Source of the DNA: Mariniblastus sp.
GTDB lineage: Bacteria > Planctomycetota > Planctomycetia > Pirellulales > Pirellulaceae
DNA: 41,842 nt
Reading direction: 5' to 3'
Assembly: GCA_023300235.1 (NCBI GenBank)
Contig: JALZWN010000082.1
Coordinates: 1 to 41,842 of the forward strand
The notes under the pieces were generated by a model. The model was not told the DNA's origin, made no database searches, and saw only the letters and a list, made by a program, of their open reading frames with translations. Position numbers and translations under genes: made by a program. Positions 1 to 8,253 of the stretch are shown piece after piece. How positions within the stretch are numbered: position 1 is the first letter of the stretch; each line of letters begins with the position of its first letter.

Positions 1-85
1 CAGAATTCAGTTTGATTCAGAGGAAACCGAACTCTGGCGAGTCCGGCTACATGTTTCGATCCTAATCTTTATCTTTGACAGACCA

Positions 86-142
86 CTAGCCTGTCATTTA
101 CATGGGGCAGCGCGTAAGACAGGCTGGAAGCCCATCACCACA
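86..142. repeat. Dispersed repeat A, copy 1, with inverted repeat
   Basis: The arms CTAGCCTGTC and GACAGGCTGG can pair (one G-T pair) across a 22-base loop just downstream of the modC stop. The right part, with GTAAGACAGGCTGGAAGC, recurs in reverse orientation in the two large gaps near 6.6 kb and 8.1 kb. The arms could form a hairpin at the end of the modABC transcript, but no T-run follows, so a terminator role is only a guess. The first 85 bases of the window show no gene. Confidence 0.5.
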
Positions 143-169
143 GTTCACGATCCCCACTTTAGCTAGCGC

Positions 170-808
170 TTATGCCATCGTTAGCTTGCCGTTTTCCATT
201 TGGCAATGCACTGACTCAATACCCTTCAGTTCATCCGGATAATGAGTCACATGCAAAATCGAAATCCCTTCAACAGCGTGAATTGATTGAAGACGTTTCA
301 CCATACGCTCTCGCATGCCCGCGTCGATAGCGGATAGCGGTTCGTCTAAACACAGCAATTTCGGCCCGAACGCCAACGCTCGGCCGATCGCTACGCGTTG
401 TTTTTCTCCGCCGGACAAACCGCCTGGCGTTCGAGCACGTAAGTCGCGAAGTTCCAGCAACTCCAACAGTTCGTCCAATCGCTGTTGGTAACGCCGTCTT
501 TCAAACTTCCGAATCGACAGCGAAAAACCAATCTGTTTATCGACCGTCATCCCGGGGAAAAGTGCGGCGTCTTGTGGGACAAACCCGATTTGACGCATTG
601 CCGGCGGCATTTGGTGAACCGGTTTCTCATTGATCAAAATTTGCCCCGCCGACAAACGGTTGAGCCCGCAAATCGTTTCCAACAAGGTAGATTTTCCACA
701 ACCAGTCGGGCCAGTTAGCACCGCATACTGTCCGGTTTGAACAGACAGATTGATGTCCCGCAATTCAAACGTCCCCGTGGTCACCGCTAGATCTTTGACC
801 TCAATCAC
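170..808 (-). CDS. modC: Molybdate-type ABC transporter, ATP-binding protein
   Basis: This is the cytoplasmic ATPase subunit of an oxyanion importer. It carries a Walker A motif (GPTGCGKST, about residues 33-41), a Q-loop (FVPQDAALFPG), the signature LSGGEKQR, a Walker B (LLCLDEP) and an H-loop (HVTH). At 212 residues it stops after the ATPase core, so it lacks the C-terminal TOBE/MOP anion-sensing domain found in many ModC and CysA proteins. The start is GTG, and its GTGA overlaps the permease stop by 4 bases, which implies translational coupling. It is the last gene of a modA-modB-modC order. Substrate choice among molybdate, tungstate and sulfate cannot be settled from the ATPase; molybdate is preferred from the neighbouring binding protein. 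Confidence 0.85.
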   Translation of the reverse strand: MIEVKDLAVTTGTFELRDINLSVQTGQYAVLTGPTGCGKSTLLETICGLNRLSAGQILINEKPVHQMPPAMRQIGFVPQDAALFPGMTVDKQIGFSLSIRKFERRRYQQRLDELLELLELRDLRARTPGGLSGGEKQRVAIGRALAFGPKLLCLDEPLSAIDAGMRERMVKRLQSIHAVEGISILHVTHYPDELKGIESVHCQMENGKLTMA

Positions 809-1701
809 GACAACGTCCTTTCAGGAGTAAACGATCGAACCAAAATCAAAACAAACAACGCGACCGAGATCAAAATCATCGACGCTGATACGGCTGCCCT
901 CAAATCACCCGACTGAAAACTGAGGTAGATCGTCGTCGGCAAAACTTCGGTTTTAAGACGAGTCGTACCGGCAAAAATTAGCACCGGACCGAACTCGCCG
1001 ATCGCTCGAGCCCAAGCCAACGTGAACGCTGCTACCATCCCGCCAATGCTCTGTGGAAAGGCAATTCTGGCGAACGTTTGGTAATCGCTTGCTCCAAGAG
1101 TTCTAGCCACTTGTTCGGGGCGCGGATCGATTTGAGCGAAGCAGCGACGCATCGTTCGAATAGCAAAAGCCGTCACGACGGTGAACTGAGCCAAAATCAC
1201 CGCCGGAATTTCGTAGGTGATCCCCGAGATTTGATCGAAACCAAAACATCGGACCACCACCAAAAACACATCATTGATTTGTTTGCCAATCGGTGTTTGA
1301 AACAATACTAACAAGCTGATCCCTACCACAATCGGTGGCAACACAATAGGAATGTCCAGCAAAGTGAAGACCAGCTTTTTGGTAAATCGACGAGCCCAGC
1401 TGTGGGACTGATGGGATTCGAACCTGGCCAACCAATAGCCAGTAGGAACCGCGATCCACATCGCCATGATCGAAGCGATCGTGCTGCTGATCACCGACAA
1501 CATAATCGAATATCGAATCTTCGGATCAGAGATAAGTTTCTTAAAATCAGCGACACTCGAAAATTGCAAATCCGCCAATAGCAGTGCGATGATCAGCAAC
1601 ATATAGACGGCGGCAAACCCGAACAAAATCGACCAAAACAAACCGTTTCGGGGTTTGGTGATTTCTCGCGGCGATGGATGGTTGGTTTGGTTATCGCCCA
1701 T
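805..1701 (-). CDS. modB: Molybdate-type ABC transporter, permease
   Basis: This inner-membrane permease has about six hydrophobic segments. It carries the BPD-transporter 'EAA' loop, recognisable in ARTLGASDYQTFARIAFP followed by the GEFGPVLIFAG segment typical of ModB/CysT-type permeases. The ATG chosen here gives 298 residues and an 11-base overlap with the binding-protein gene. An in-frame ATG at 1743 would add 14 residues and enlarge the overlap to 53 bases, which is less likely. The N-terminal region before the first membrane segment is hydrophilic and rich in N, P and R. The gene is coupled to the ATPase by a GTGA overlap. The family call is firm; the exact anion is inferred. Confidence 0.82.
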   Translation of the reverse strand: MGDNQTNHPSPREITKPRNGLFWSILFGFAAVYMLLIIALLLADLQFSSVADFKKLISDPKIRYSIMLSVISSTIASIMAMWIAVPTGYWLARFESHQSHSWARRFTKKLVFTLLDIPIVLPPIVVGISLLVLFQTPIGKQINDVFLVVVRCFGFDQISGITYEIPAVILAQFTVVTAFAIRTMRRCFAQIDPRPEQVARTLGASDYQTFARIAFPQSIGGMVAAFTLAWARAIGEFGPVLIFAGTTRLKTEVLPTTIYLSFQSGDLRAAVSASMILISVALFVLILVRSFTPERTLS

Positions 1702-2710
1702 TATCGATGGAAAGGTCCAGTTGATAGTTTGAAAATCCAGCATCGATAAAATCGGTTAGAGCAATGTCTCGGTTCTCTTTCAGGTACTTAAAAAACGTAT
1801 CCGCGTGAGCACTAACCGAGCTCGATCGACCAACTTTGATATGGCTACCGGTCGCTGAGAATTTATCAGAACCAAATTTATCAGAACCATTTGCCAGTGG
1901 AAGGTTGTCCGCGGGCAAAGCCAGTTTTTCCAAAGGATTCAAGTTGGTGTCACCAGAAGTAAGATTCGTGACGTCCAATAAGGCGACGATCTTGATCGCA
2001 CGATTGTCCGTTTGGTTGAATTGAGTAACGGTGCTGTCCCACAGTATTGCACTATCGACGCTCCCGATCGAAAGAGCTTGAGCCAAGGACATTACGTTTT
2101 CAAATTCGGCAGTTTTTCTTTCGCCTAGCAAAGTATCACAACCAGCGAGTTGGGCAAAACGAACCGTTTCAAAACCGATCGCAGAGGAAATAGAACCGAC
2201 GCCCAGTTTGAGTTTTGAATTCAGCAGTGACGGTAAATCAAAAATTTGAGAGCAATCCAAATTTGCGTCAGCACAAATAGCTATCACGGGAAACTGAGCG
2301 GCTACAGGGTAGCATTCGACGATCGTTTGGTTGTCCACTAAATCGGTCATACGATTCGAGTCGGCGCAAACGAAAACGTCAGCCATCTGTTGAACACCGG
2401 TCAACATTTCGGCACTGATTTGTCCCGCCAAGGCTCCCGAGCCGCCTGTTCGAACGATGTCGACTCTGATCTTTTTAGTCGTCGCAATTTTTTCAGCGTT
2501 GAATCGAGTAACGATTTTGCTCAACGGTTTAACAACCGCGCTGGCGCAGTAGACTCGAACGACATGCAGATCATTTTGGTCCGTGGAGCTGATCGACAAC
2601 GCGCCCAAGAACAGCCCGAAACAAACAACGGCCGACAAAGCAAACCAGACTAGCGGCGACCATTGGGCAACCATCCCGGAGCGTTTTTGCAAACGAAAAC
2701 CATTTTTCAT
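1691..2710 (-). CDS. modA: Molybdate-type ABC transporter, substrate-binding protein
   Basis: This periplasmic oxyanion-binding protein resembles ModA. After a single N-terminal hydrophobic segment (about residues 20-40) comes the family opening, a strand followed by KPLSKIVTRFNA, then a GGSGALAGQI turn and later ADVFVCADSNRM. No lipobox cysteine is obvious, so it may be anchored by its uncleaved N-terminal helix. The ATG was chosen because AAGG lies about 8 bases upstream; a TTG 15 bases earlier is the alternative. The C-terminal third holds an in-frame tandem duplication (GSDKFGSDKF). It begins a tight modABC unit and starts only 18 bases after the membrane protein upstream. Tungstate-binding (TupA/WtpA) relatives cannot be excluded. 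Confidence 0.78.
   Translation of the reverse strand: MKNGFRLQKRSGMVAQWSPLVWFALSAVVCFGLFLGALSISSTDQNDLHVVRVYCASAVVKPLSKIVTRFNAEKIATTKKIRVDIVRTGGSGALAGQISAEMLTGVQQMADVFVCADSNRMTDLVDNQTIVECYPVAAQFPVIAICADANLDCSQIFDLPSLLNSKLKLGVGSISSAIGFETVRFAQLAGCDTLLGERKTAEFENVMSLAQALSIGSVDSAILWDSTVTQFNQTDNRAIKIVALLDVTNLTSGDTNLNPLEKLALPADNLPLANGSDKFGSDKFSATGSHIKVGRSSSVSAHADTFFKYLKENRDIALTDFIDAGFSNYQLDLSIDNGR
1860..1889 (-). repeat. 15-bp perfect tandem duplication inside modA
   Basis: Two identical head-to-tail copies of AATTTATCAGAACCA (plus-strand reading) lie within modA. Because the unit is 15 bases, the frame is kept and five residues are duplicated. The position looks like a surface loop rich in G, S, D and K. 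Confidence 0.85.
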
Positions 2711-2728
2711 CGTGATCGCCTTCAAGAG

Positions 2729-4207
2729 TTAGGCGACATCAATTTGTTTGCCACGACGAATTACAATTTCCTGAACCGCAACTCGGCCAGACATATTTGG
2801 TCGAAAGATGACTAACAGCAGTAGCGGGAGATACCAAGCCATGTGCAAGCCACCGTCCAAGGCATGCCAGAACTGGACCGCGACCATGATCGCGGCGGTA
2901 TAGCTTACTAGCGTGCCAAGATTTTTCTCAGTCGGCCATCCAATGAACGAAAAGCAGAGCGTGACGAAAGCCACCAAGATTGGTAGACGCCACCAACTGC
3001 TCCAGCCGAGTGACCAAATACCTTGAAGGTTATCCATTCGAGGGTACCAAAACCCGAACATGGATTGTAGCTGAGCAATAAAACCGGCGCTGTCGACTGA
3101 AGTAAGCACCGATCCGCCGATCACACAAATCACGACACCGGTAGTGACAAAAATGAGGAACTTTTTCCAGCCGCGTTCCCAATAGAAACTCGCCCATAGG
3201 GGCAGCACAAACAGTGGGTAATAAGCCACGCCAGTCGCCAAACCAATCAGCAAACCAGCTAACCATGGCATTCGAAAACAAACTGCAGCCCACAGCACTA
3301 ACGCCGCCGGCAAGGTATGCATCACGTTGACCGTATGCATTGCAGTGTACGGCAGCATCAAATAAATCGCTGCCGTACCGACACCTACACTTAGATTGTC
3401 GTAGTTACGATAACAGAACAAAATCAATCCCAACACAATCAGTGATTGAGTGACGATGGCAAGGATCTTTGCGGCCAAGATATACCGCTGAATGTTTTCA
3501 AGTTCGTCAGCATCGGTTTCGAGCATTTCACCACCATTGTCGAACGTGGACATGATTGGAAACACAAAGAACAACTGTAAACCAGGACCGCGTTGCTGCA
3601 GTTGTTGAACATCTACTGGTTCAGCAACTTCGCGTTGCATCAATTTAATCGCATTTTTGGCGCCCGCTAAATCGGCATTCGCTGGTTCCGACAGAATGAC
3701 ATTCGCGGTCAGAATCAAAAATAAACTACCGGCGAAAAAGAACAAACCGCCTTGGCTTAAATTTGGCTCCAGCACGGGTCGCCGCGTTAACCCAGGATCC
3801 ATAAGCAGTCGAACAAGCAAACAAAGTCCGATGGAAAACAACCAGATAAACCCGGACGACTGCCAGGCGAAACCCGTAGCGGCCAGTTTTTTAGCTGCGA
3901 TAGAAATCTGATTTTCTGCGGCTAGATTTGCGTCGTCAAAGTCAGTTAGTGCAGCAGGGAAATCCGAGTCGAGTGTATCAATCGAGGTATCTGCTGAAAC
4001 TGCATAGCGAACCGCTTGGCCCGTTTGATAGCGACCGCTTTCGATCATCAACAAGCCTGGAGCCAGCAGAATAATCAACAGCAAGTCGAGGTTGCGAATA
4101 CTCCAGAAGCGATTGAACTTAAAAAACAACGCGACCAGCAACAACGAAGACAAGTATGCCCAAGTCGTGCTGTCGATTTTTTGATAACTGAATGGAAGAT
4201 CACTCAT
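2729..4207 (-). CDS. Polytopic membrane protein, possibly GT-C/GT87-like
   Basis: I do not recognise a characterised family with certainty. The 492-residue product has about ten membrane segments, and a soluble loop of roughly residues 70-110 between early helices. A segment near residues 310-340 (GLLIGLATGVAYYPLFVLP) recalls the membrane-embedded GT87 (GT-C fold) mannosyltransferases, in which a proline follows a similar glycine-rich helix. If it is a GT-C enzyme it would use a lipid-linked sugar on the outer face of the inner membrane. It sits 17 bases downstream of the exosortase and just upstream of modA, so it is probably co-transcribed with the exosortase. A link to glycosylating exosortase substrates is speculation. 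Confidence 0.6.
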   Translation of the reverse strand: MSDLPFSYQKIDSTTWAYLSSLLLVALFFKFNRFWSIRNLDLLLIILLAPGLLMIESGRYQTGQAVRYAVSADTSIDTLDSDFPAALTDFDDANLAAENQISIAAKKLAATGFAWQSSGFIWLFSIGLCLLVRLLMDPGLTRRPVLEPNLSQGGLFFFAGSLFLILTANVILSEPANADLAGAKNAIKLMQREVAEPVDVQQLQQRGPGLQLFFVFPIMSTFDNGGEMLETDADELENIQRYILAAKILAIVTQSLIVLGLILFCYRNYDNLSVGVGTAAIYLMLPYTAMHTVNVMHTLPAALVLWAAVCFRMPWLAGLLIGLATGVAYYPLFVLPLWASFYWERGWKKFLIFVTTGVVICVIGGSVLTSVDSAGFIAQLQSMFGFWYPRMDNLQGIWSLGWSSWWRLPILVAFVTLCFSFIGWPTEKNLGTLVSYTAAIMVAVQFWHALDGGLHMAWYLPLLLLVIFRPNMSGRVAVQEIVIRRGKQIDVA

Positions 4208-4224
4208 CCGAGTTTAGCTCTCGA

Positions 4225-6159
4225 TCAGGCTTCCGGATTAGTGGCTAGTTTGTCAAGGAATCGTTTGCGAACCTCATCACGAATTTTTACATAGCGTTCA
4301 CGAGCTTCAGCCATGACTTCTGGATCAAAATCATTATAGGACTGGAGAAAGACTTGAACTTGGTAGGCTTCGCCTTGGACAAGCGTTGCTCGAATCCGGT
4401 GCGACATTCGATTCGAAACACGGGTGATGAACCCGTTGATGGATCCCCAGCTTTTTGGGACGGACAGTCCCTGACCGAAGGAATCGAAATGACTGAACAG
4501 TAAGTACCCGCGTTCGCCGGTAGGTTTTTGCATGGTCACTTCGATCATGTCCCATTTATCGCCATCGGTTGGGGCTGATTTGTCGAGCCCAAGAGCCTTG
4601 GCTCTTGAGAGAGCGCGGCGATTGATAATTTTCCAACCGGTGTTGGTGTAACAGGTGGTTAGCTCGTGCCAGCCAGGGAAAGTTTGGTCTACTGACGCGG
4701 TCGCGTAGCAAGTCGGAGCTTTGTACTGCCAAACATCAGAGCGTTCACCAAAGTCACTTCCGATGTTACGAGAAGTAGTCTCAAAATTAACCTTAGTCCA
4801 GTTTTCAATTTCATTTGGGATGTCACCTTCTTTAAACGGAACGGTTACATCACCATTAAAAACGTTGACGGATAAATTCTTTTCAGCCTTTATCAAGCAC
4901 TGTCGAACATCTCGCGATTGCCAAATGCCGGATAAAACCATCACACCCATAAAACCCCAGAGCGCTTTCTGCATCAAAGGAGAAATTGGTTGACGACTTC
5001 GTTTCTTGCGACCACGATTACTAGCAGTCGTGGCTTGAGTAGCGGAATTCGGAGACAAACTGTTCCACATTTTGCCAATCACTAGACCAAATTGTCCCGA
5101 CTCTTCCGCATCTTGTACCGGACCAAAAAAGAACATGATTAATTGGTCCGTACTAAGAATCAATACAATACCGATGATCAAAGAAACATAACCAAGCAGC
5201 ATGTGAGCATTTCCCTTGGCCAAATCGATCTCAAAAAACCTCATTGCAACAGGAATCGCCATGATGCGAATCGTATTCATGAAGATTGCCCAGAAAACTC
5301 CTGACATCACTAGCAAGGCGGTTCTGAAACCGATAAACGCATACAACATCAGTGTAATGCCAAGTAGGAAAAGTAAGCTCGACCAAAATACAGGCATGTC
5401 AACGCCGGCAGTCGCCTTAGGAATGGTTCGAGCCATGAAGCAGATGCTGCCAAACAAAAAGCTCAGAATGGCGACGCCTTTCGCCGGAGCTTTCACTTGT
5501 CGATTGAATGCCGAGTAAACGACGGCAACCAAGATAAGTGTGAAAAAGGACTGCACACCACTACAAGCTTGTTCGATACCAAACTGTCCCATGTTGGGGA
5601 CATTCAAAACCGTGCCCGACATGTGGTGACCGACGTTTAGGAGATCCAACAAACGGCTGGTGTAGGCTGCACTATAAACTTGCAAAGAGGTTACTAGATT
5701 CCGGTCCCAACCAAATGGTAGGTACAGAAATACGTACAGTGGCAAAGACGTGTACCACAACGACATTCCGTTAAGCTCTTTATCAGGAACTCGAGCTAAA
5801 AAGCTGGTGATGATTAACATCGTTGCTAGAGCTGACATCCATGGTAGGACAAACACCACACTACAAAAGACAGCGACTAACGCCAACACCATCAACGTGT
5901 TACTCGTGGCACTTCGTTGAAACTGAACCGCTTGGTCCCAAGGCCAACGGATGGCAGCAATCACAATCGTCGCCGCAACCGCAAAAATGGCCGAGTGATA
6001 ATGCGGTTCCTTCATCAAATGCTTGCCGTAGAAGTACAGCATCGGAAACTGTGAAACGAGTGCCACCGAGTATGCGATGACAACCCCCCACTGAATACCT
6101 TGCACTACATGAGTGTCAGACTTGGCTGTAGACGGAGTACGCTGAGCTGCGGTAGACAT
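4225..6159 (-). CDS. xrtU: Exosortase with C-terminal EpsI-like domain (XrtU-like)
   Basis: This is a membrane cysteine protease/transpeptidase that cleaves PEP-CTERM sorting signals. Residues 20-345 form about eight to ten membrane helices carrying the family triad: Cys199 in EQACSGVQSF, Arg298 in NTIRI, and His319 in NAHMLLGY. After a basic linker (NRGRKKRSRQ, about 381-390) and one more helix, residues 430-644 form a soluble region resembling EpsI, with PGWHELTTCY and GWKIINRRAL. That fused architecture and the length (644) match the long planctomycete exosortases I know as type U; the letter is assigned from memory. A PEP-CTERM substrate is encoded about 3.4 kb away. The gene starts with ATG and appears to lead a transcript through the membrane protein and possibly modABC. 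Confidence 0.85.
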   Translation of the reverse strand: MSTAAQRTPSTAKSDTHVVQGIQWGVVIAYSVALVSQFPMLYFYGKHLMKEPHYHSAIFAVAATIVIAAIRWPWDQAVQFQRSATSNTLMVLALVAVFCSVVFVLPWMSALATMLIITSFLARVPDKELNGMSLWYTSLPLYVFLYLPFGWDRNLVTSLQVYSAAYTSRLLDLLNVGHHMSGTVLNVPNMGQFGIEQACSGVQSFFTLILVAVVYSAFNRQVKAPAKGVAILSFLFGSICFMARTIPKATAGVDMPVFWSSLLFLLGITLMLYAFIGFRTALLVMSGVFWAIFMNTIRIMAIPVAMRFFEIDLAKGNAHMLLGYVSLIIGIVLILSTDQLIMFFFGPVQDAEESGQFGLVIGKMWNSLSPNSATQATTASNRGRKKRSRQPISPLMQKALWGFMGVMVLSGIWQSRDVRQCLIKAEKNLSVNVFNGDVTVPFKEGDIPNEIENWTKVNFETTSRNIGSDFGERSDVWQYKAPTCYATASVDQTFPGWHELTTCYTNTGWKIINRRALSRAKALGLDKSAPTDGDKWDMIEVTMQKPTGERGYLLFSHFDSFGQGLSVPKSWGSINGFITRVSNRMSHRIRATLVQGEAYQVQVFLQSYNDFDPEVMAEARERYVKIRDEVRKRFLDKLATNPEA

Positions 6160-6521
6160 GTTTTTTGTGAATCTTAGAAGAGCTTGGATCTTTGAAATTC
6201 TAATTTTACTTCGGCTTTAATTTCTCGATGGCAAATAATCACCGCATTGAGAAATGAGCTTGCTTGCACCAAGTACGCAGTGCTGGTGTTAAAATCTTTA
6301 TCGGTTTAATCCGGTAAAACCATCAAGGCCAATACTCGAATCGCTAGGACTCAAGAATTGTCGTAATTGCACTCGTATAGAGTCTAATTTAATTCAGCAA
6401 GGCATCAAACAGCAACAGAAAATAGGCCAGACTAAAGCAGAATTTGAAACATCAGTCGTGATACGGTGCGTAAGCGAGCCAAACCGAGCTATCAGGAGCT
6501 TCAAATTTGGTACTTTCTGGA

Positions 6522-6585
6522 TTTCATTAGCAGAGTTTAACGACCGGCCGGAATGTGGAGATGGGAAGCGACAGCGTCAATTTCA
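6522..6585. repeat. Dispersed repeat B, copy 1
   Basis: It contains AGCAGAGTTTAACG followed by a CCGG-rich segment and then AGCG-CAGCG-CAA-CAATTT-like spacing. The same core and the same following pattern recur at about 8.2 kb. Similar GC-rich intergenic repeats are common in planctomycete genomes. Confidence 0.6.
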
Positions 6586-6605
6586 ACCGCACCGCTCTCT
6601 AATAC

Positions 6606-6663
6606 TTCGGCGCGGCCCAAAATATGGAGATGCTTCCAGCCTGTCTTACGGGCCGCCCCCATG
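6606..6663. repeat. Dispersed repeat A, copy 2
   Basis: Read on the minus strand, this contains CGTAAGACAGGCTGGAAGC and matches copy 1 at the left edge of the window, including the CATGGGG segment before it. Its left half (CGGCGCGGCCCAAAATATG) also matches the left half of copy 3. Confidence 0.65.
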
Positions 6664-6721
6664 CAAACGCTTCTTTCATGGAAAGAAAGGCGACTATGAG
6701 CGCATGACTAAATCAACAAGC

Positions 6722-6735
6722 CCCAACGCGTTGGG
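6722..6735. repeat. 14-bp perfect palindrome
   Basis: CCCAACGCGTTGGG is a perfect palindrome in the gap between the epimerase and exosortase genes. It resembles short palindromic repeats often seen between planctomycete genes. It has too little loop to be a good RNA hairpin. Confidence 0.5.
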
Positions 6736-6810
6736 CTACCATCTATAGCGACAACCCAAGTTGCAAAACAGATTCACGCTGGCAACCAGCAATCGCAATA
6801 ACGAAACGAT

Positions 6811-6853
6811 AAGAAAACTTGCTAGACCCGTGACGGTAAACTTCAGCAAGTTT
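6811..6853 (-). terminator. Terminator-like hairpin after the epimerase gene
   Basis: Read on the minus strand it starts 3 bases after the epimerase stop codon. A perfect 9-bp stem, AAACTTGCT with AGCAAGTTT, encloses a 21-base loop that itself has a small CCG/CGG stem. A T-rich run (TTTTCTT) overlaps and follows the 3' arm, as in intrinsic terminators. The stem is AT-rich, so strength is uncertain. Confidence 0.5.
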
Positions 6854-6856
6854 CTT

Positions 6857-7846
6857 CTAGCCAAAACGTTTTTTGAACCACTCAAACGTGATATCCAAAC
6901 CACGATCGATGTCATACTGCGGGTCATAGCTCAACCGTTCTTTGGCTTGTGAAATATCAGCCAACGAGTGTCGAACATCGCCCGCTCGAGGATCCCGGTG
7001 CACTGCTTCGAGCTCAGAACCAGACAGATCCTTCAACGTCGAAAATAATTGATTGATCGTTCGGCGTTGGCCAAAGGCAACATTGTAAACTTTGCCAGTC
7101 GCCCCACTAACACTACTAAACATAGCACGAATGTTAGCTTCAACGGCATTGACGACAAACGTGAAATCCCGCGATTGCTCGCCATCACCATTGATCATAG
7201 GAGACTCGTTCTTGATCAAAGCATCCATGAACAACGGAATCACCGCAGCGTATGGACCGTCCGGTTTTTGTCTCGGGCCAAAGACGTTGAAATACCGTAA
7301 ACCGATCGTCTCAAAGCCGTAGCAGTTGGCAAACACGCTGCTGTAAAGTTCGTTGACGTACTTGGTTACCGCGTAAGGCGACAACTGATTACCAATATTG
7401 GCTTCCAGTTTGGGCAAATCTGCATGGTCGCCATAAACACTGCTACTGCTGGCGTACACAAAGCGTTTAACACCAGCATCTTTGGCAGCGGTCAGCATAT
7501 TTAAAAAGCCAGTAACGTTTGCATTGTTGGTGATTGTCGGCGTGGCGATTGACCTAGGTACAGATCCAAGAGCTGCTTGATGGCTCACGAAATCGATTCC
7601 TTGACAAGCCGTTTCACAAGTCGCCAAATCGTCGATATCGCCTTCGATGAATTCGACGTTGTCGAGTTTCAAAAACGGTTCGATGTTTTCAAGTTTTCCT
7701 TCGGACAGATTATCTAAAATCCTAACGGAGCCAGCTCCGTGGTGGATTAAATACTCGACAATGTTCGACCCGATGAACCCAGCGCCGCCAGTAATTAGAA
7801 ACTTGACAGACGAGATATCAGTGCCATGGAAATTTGTTTGGTACAT
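6857..7846 (-). CDS. UDP-N-acetylglucosamine 4-epimerase, WbpP/TviC type
   Basis: This cytoplasmic short-chain dehydrogenase/reductase interconverts UDP-GlcNAc and UDP-GalNAc, or the matching uronic acids. It has the NAD-binding GGAGFIG (residues 20-26), a serine cluster (133-136) and the catalytic pair Tyr158/Lys162 in SPYAVTKYVNEL. LGSVPRSI, SVYGDHADLPK and GLRYFNVFGPRQ are close to the WbpP/TviC subgroup rather than to GalE. The ATG used gives 329 residues; a TTG 42 bases upstream is in frame, and neither has a clear ribosome site. It stands alone between repeat-rich gaps, with a terminator-like hairpin after it. The dehydrogenase that usually partners this type lies about 2.5 kb away in another operon. 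Confidence 0.85.
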   Translation of the reverse strand: MYQTNFHGTDISSVKFLITGGAGFIGSNIVEYLIHHGAGSVRILDNLSEGKLENIEPFLKLDNVEFIEGDIDDLATCETACQGIDFVSHQAALGSVPRSIATPTITNNANVTGFLNMLTAAKDAGVKRFVYASSSSVYGDHADLPKLEANIGNQLSPYAVTKYVNELYSSVFANCYGFETIGLRYFNVFGPRQKPDGPYAAVIPLFMDALIKNESPMINGDGEQSRDFTFVVNAVEANIRAMFSSVSGATGKVYNVAFGQRRTINQLFSTLKDLSGSELEAVHRDPRAGDVRHSLADISQAKERLSYDPQYDIDRGLDITFEWFKKRFG

Positions 7847-7888
7847 ATCGGATTCAAAAACCGTCGCTTCAACGGTAGTAGAGTTCAA

Positions 7889-8246
7889 AACTTAGATAAC
7901 ACAGACCGCGGTAGTGGTCAGCCTAGTTTAAAGAAGGCAACAGTGTAGCGAAGCGGGGTAATTCATGAAACATGCCCAATAGCATCCACAGGCTGCATCA
8001 ACACTACAAATTAGGACGCCCCAGGGAGAGTTAGCCCGACGTGACAGGGCTTGTCGATTTACCAAGTCGTCGAATTGCGATGTTTTGGCGAAGCCCAAAA
8101 AATGTAGTGATGGGCTTCTAGCCTGTCATGCCCGCAAACCGCCAAGAAGCACCATCACCTTCGCGAAGCCTTAGAAATGTGTTCTTCACGGAATTTCGTA
8201 GCAGAGTTTAACGGCGAGCCGGAAGGCGTAGGCGGCAGCGCCAAGA
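7889..8246. other. Repeat-rich non-coding gap between the epimerase and protease genes
   Basis: No gene was found. The gap holds the third copy of repeat A and the second of repeat B. Near 7998-8022 a CCACAGGCTGCATCAACAC-like segment may be a decayed, opposite-facing piece of repeat A. The epimerase promoter should lie at the left end of this gap, but no clear hexamers were identified. Confidence 0.55.
8083..8136. repeat. Dispersed repeat A, copy 3
   Basis: The segment TTTTGGCGAAGCCCAAAA and the following GGGCTTCTAGCCTGTCATG align with copy 2 over most of its length. On the minus strand, GACAGGCTAGAAGCCCATCA matches copy 1 with one mismatch near the centre. Confidence 0.65.
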
Positions 8247-8253
8247 TCAATTT
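8194..8253. repeat. Dispersed repeat B, copy 2, touching the protease stop
   Basis: The core AGCAGAGTTTAACG is identical to copy 1, and the flanks (TTTC before; GCCGGAA and CAGCGCCAA after) also match. The repeat runs into the last codons of the protease gene. Confidence 0.6.

Larger units (their letters stand above)
6160..6814. other. Non-coding stretch with dispersed repeats upstream of the exosortase gene
   Basis: This gap of about 650 bases has no convincing gene. It must contain the exosortase promoter near its left end, though I found no strong -35/-10 pair. The right half holds copies of two repeat types (A and B) and a short palindrome, described separately. A short plus-strand open frame spans the repeats and was rejected. 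Confidence 0.6.

Noticed and set aside
170-2710. Sulfate or phosphate transporter instead of a molybdate type
   Set aside because: There is a single permease gene and no TOBE domain, and the binding protein opening fits ModA better than CysP, Sbp or PstS; tungstate remains possible.
6458-6748. Plus-strand open frame of 96 codons in the gap before the exosortase gene
   Set aside because: It runs across copies of repeats A and B, has no domain-like pattern and no ribosome site, and its composition follows the repeats.
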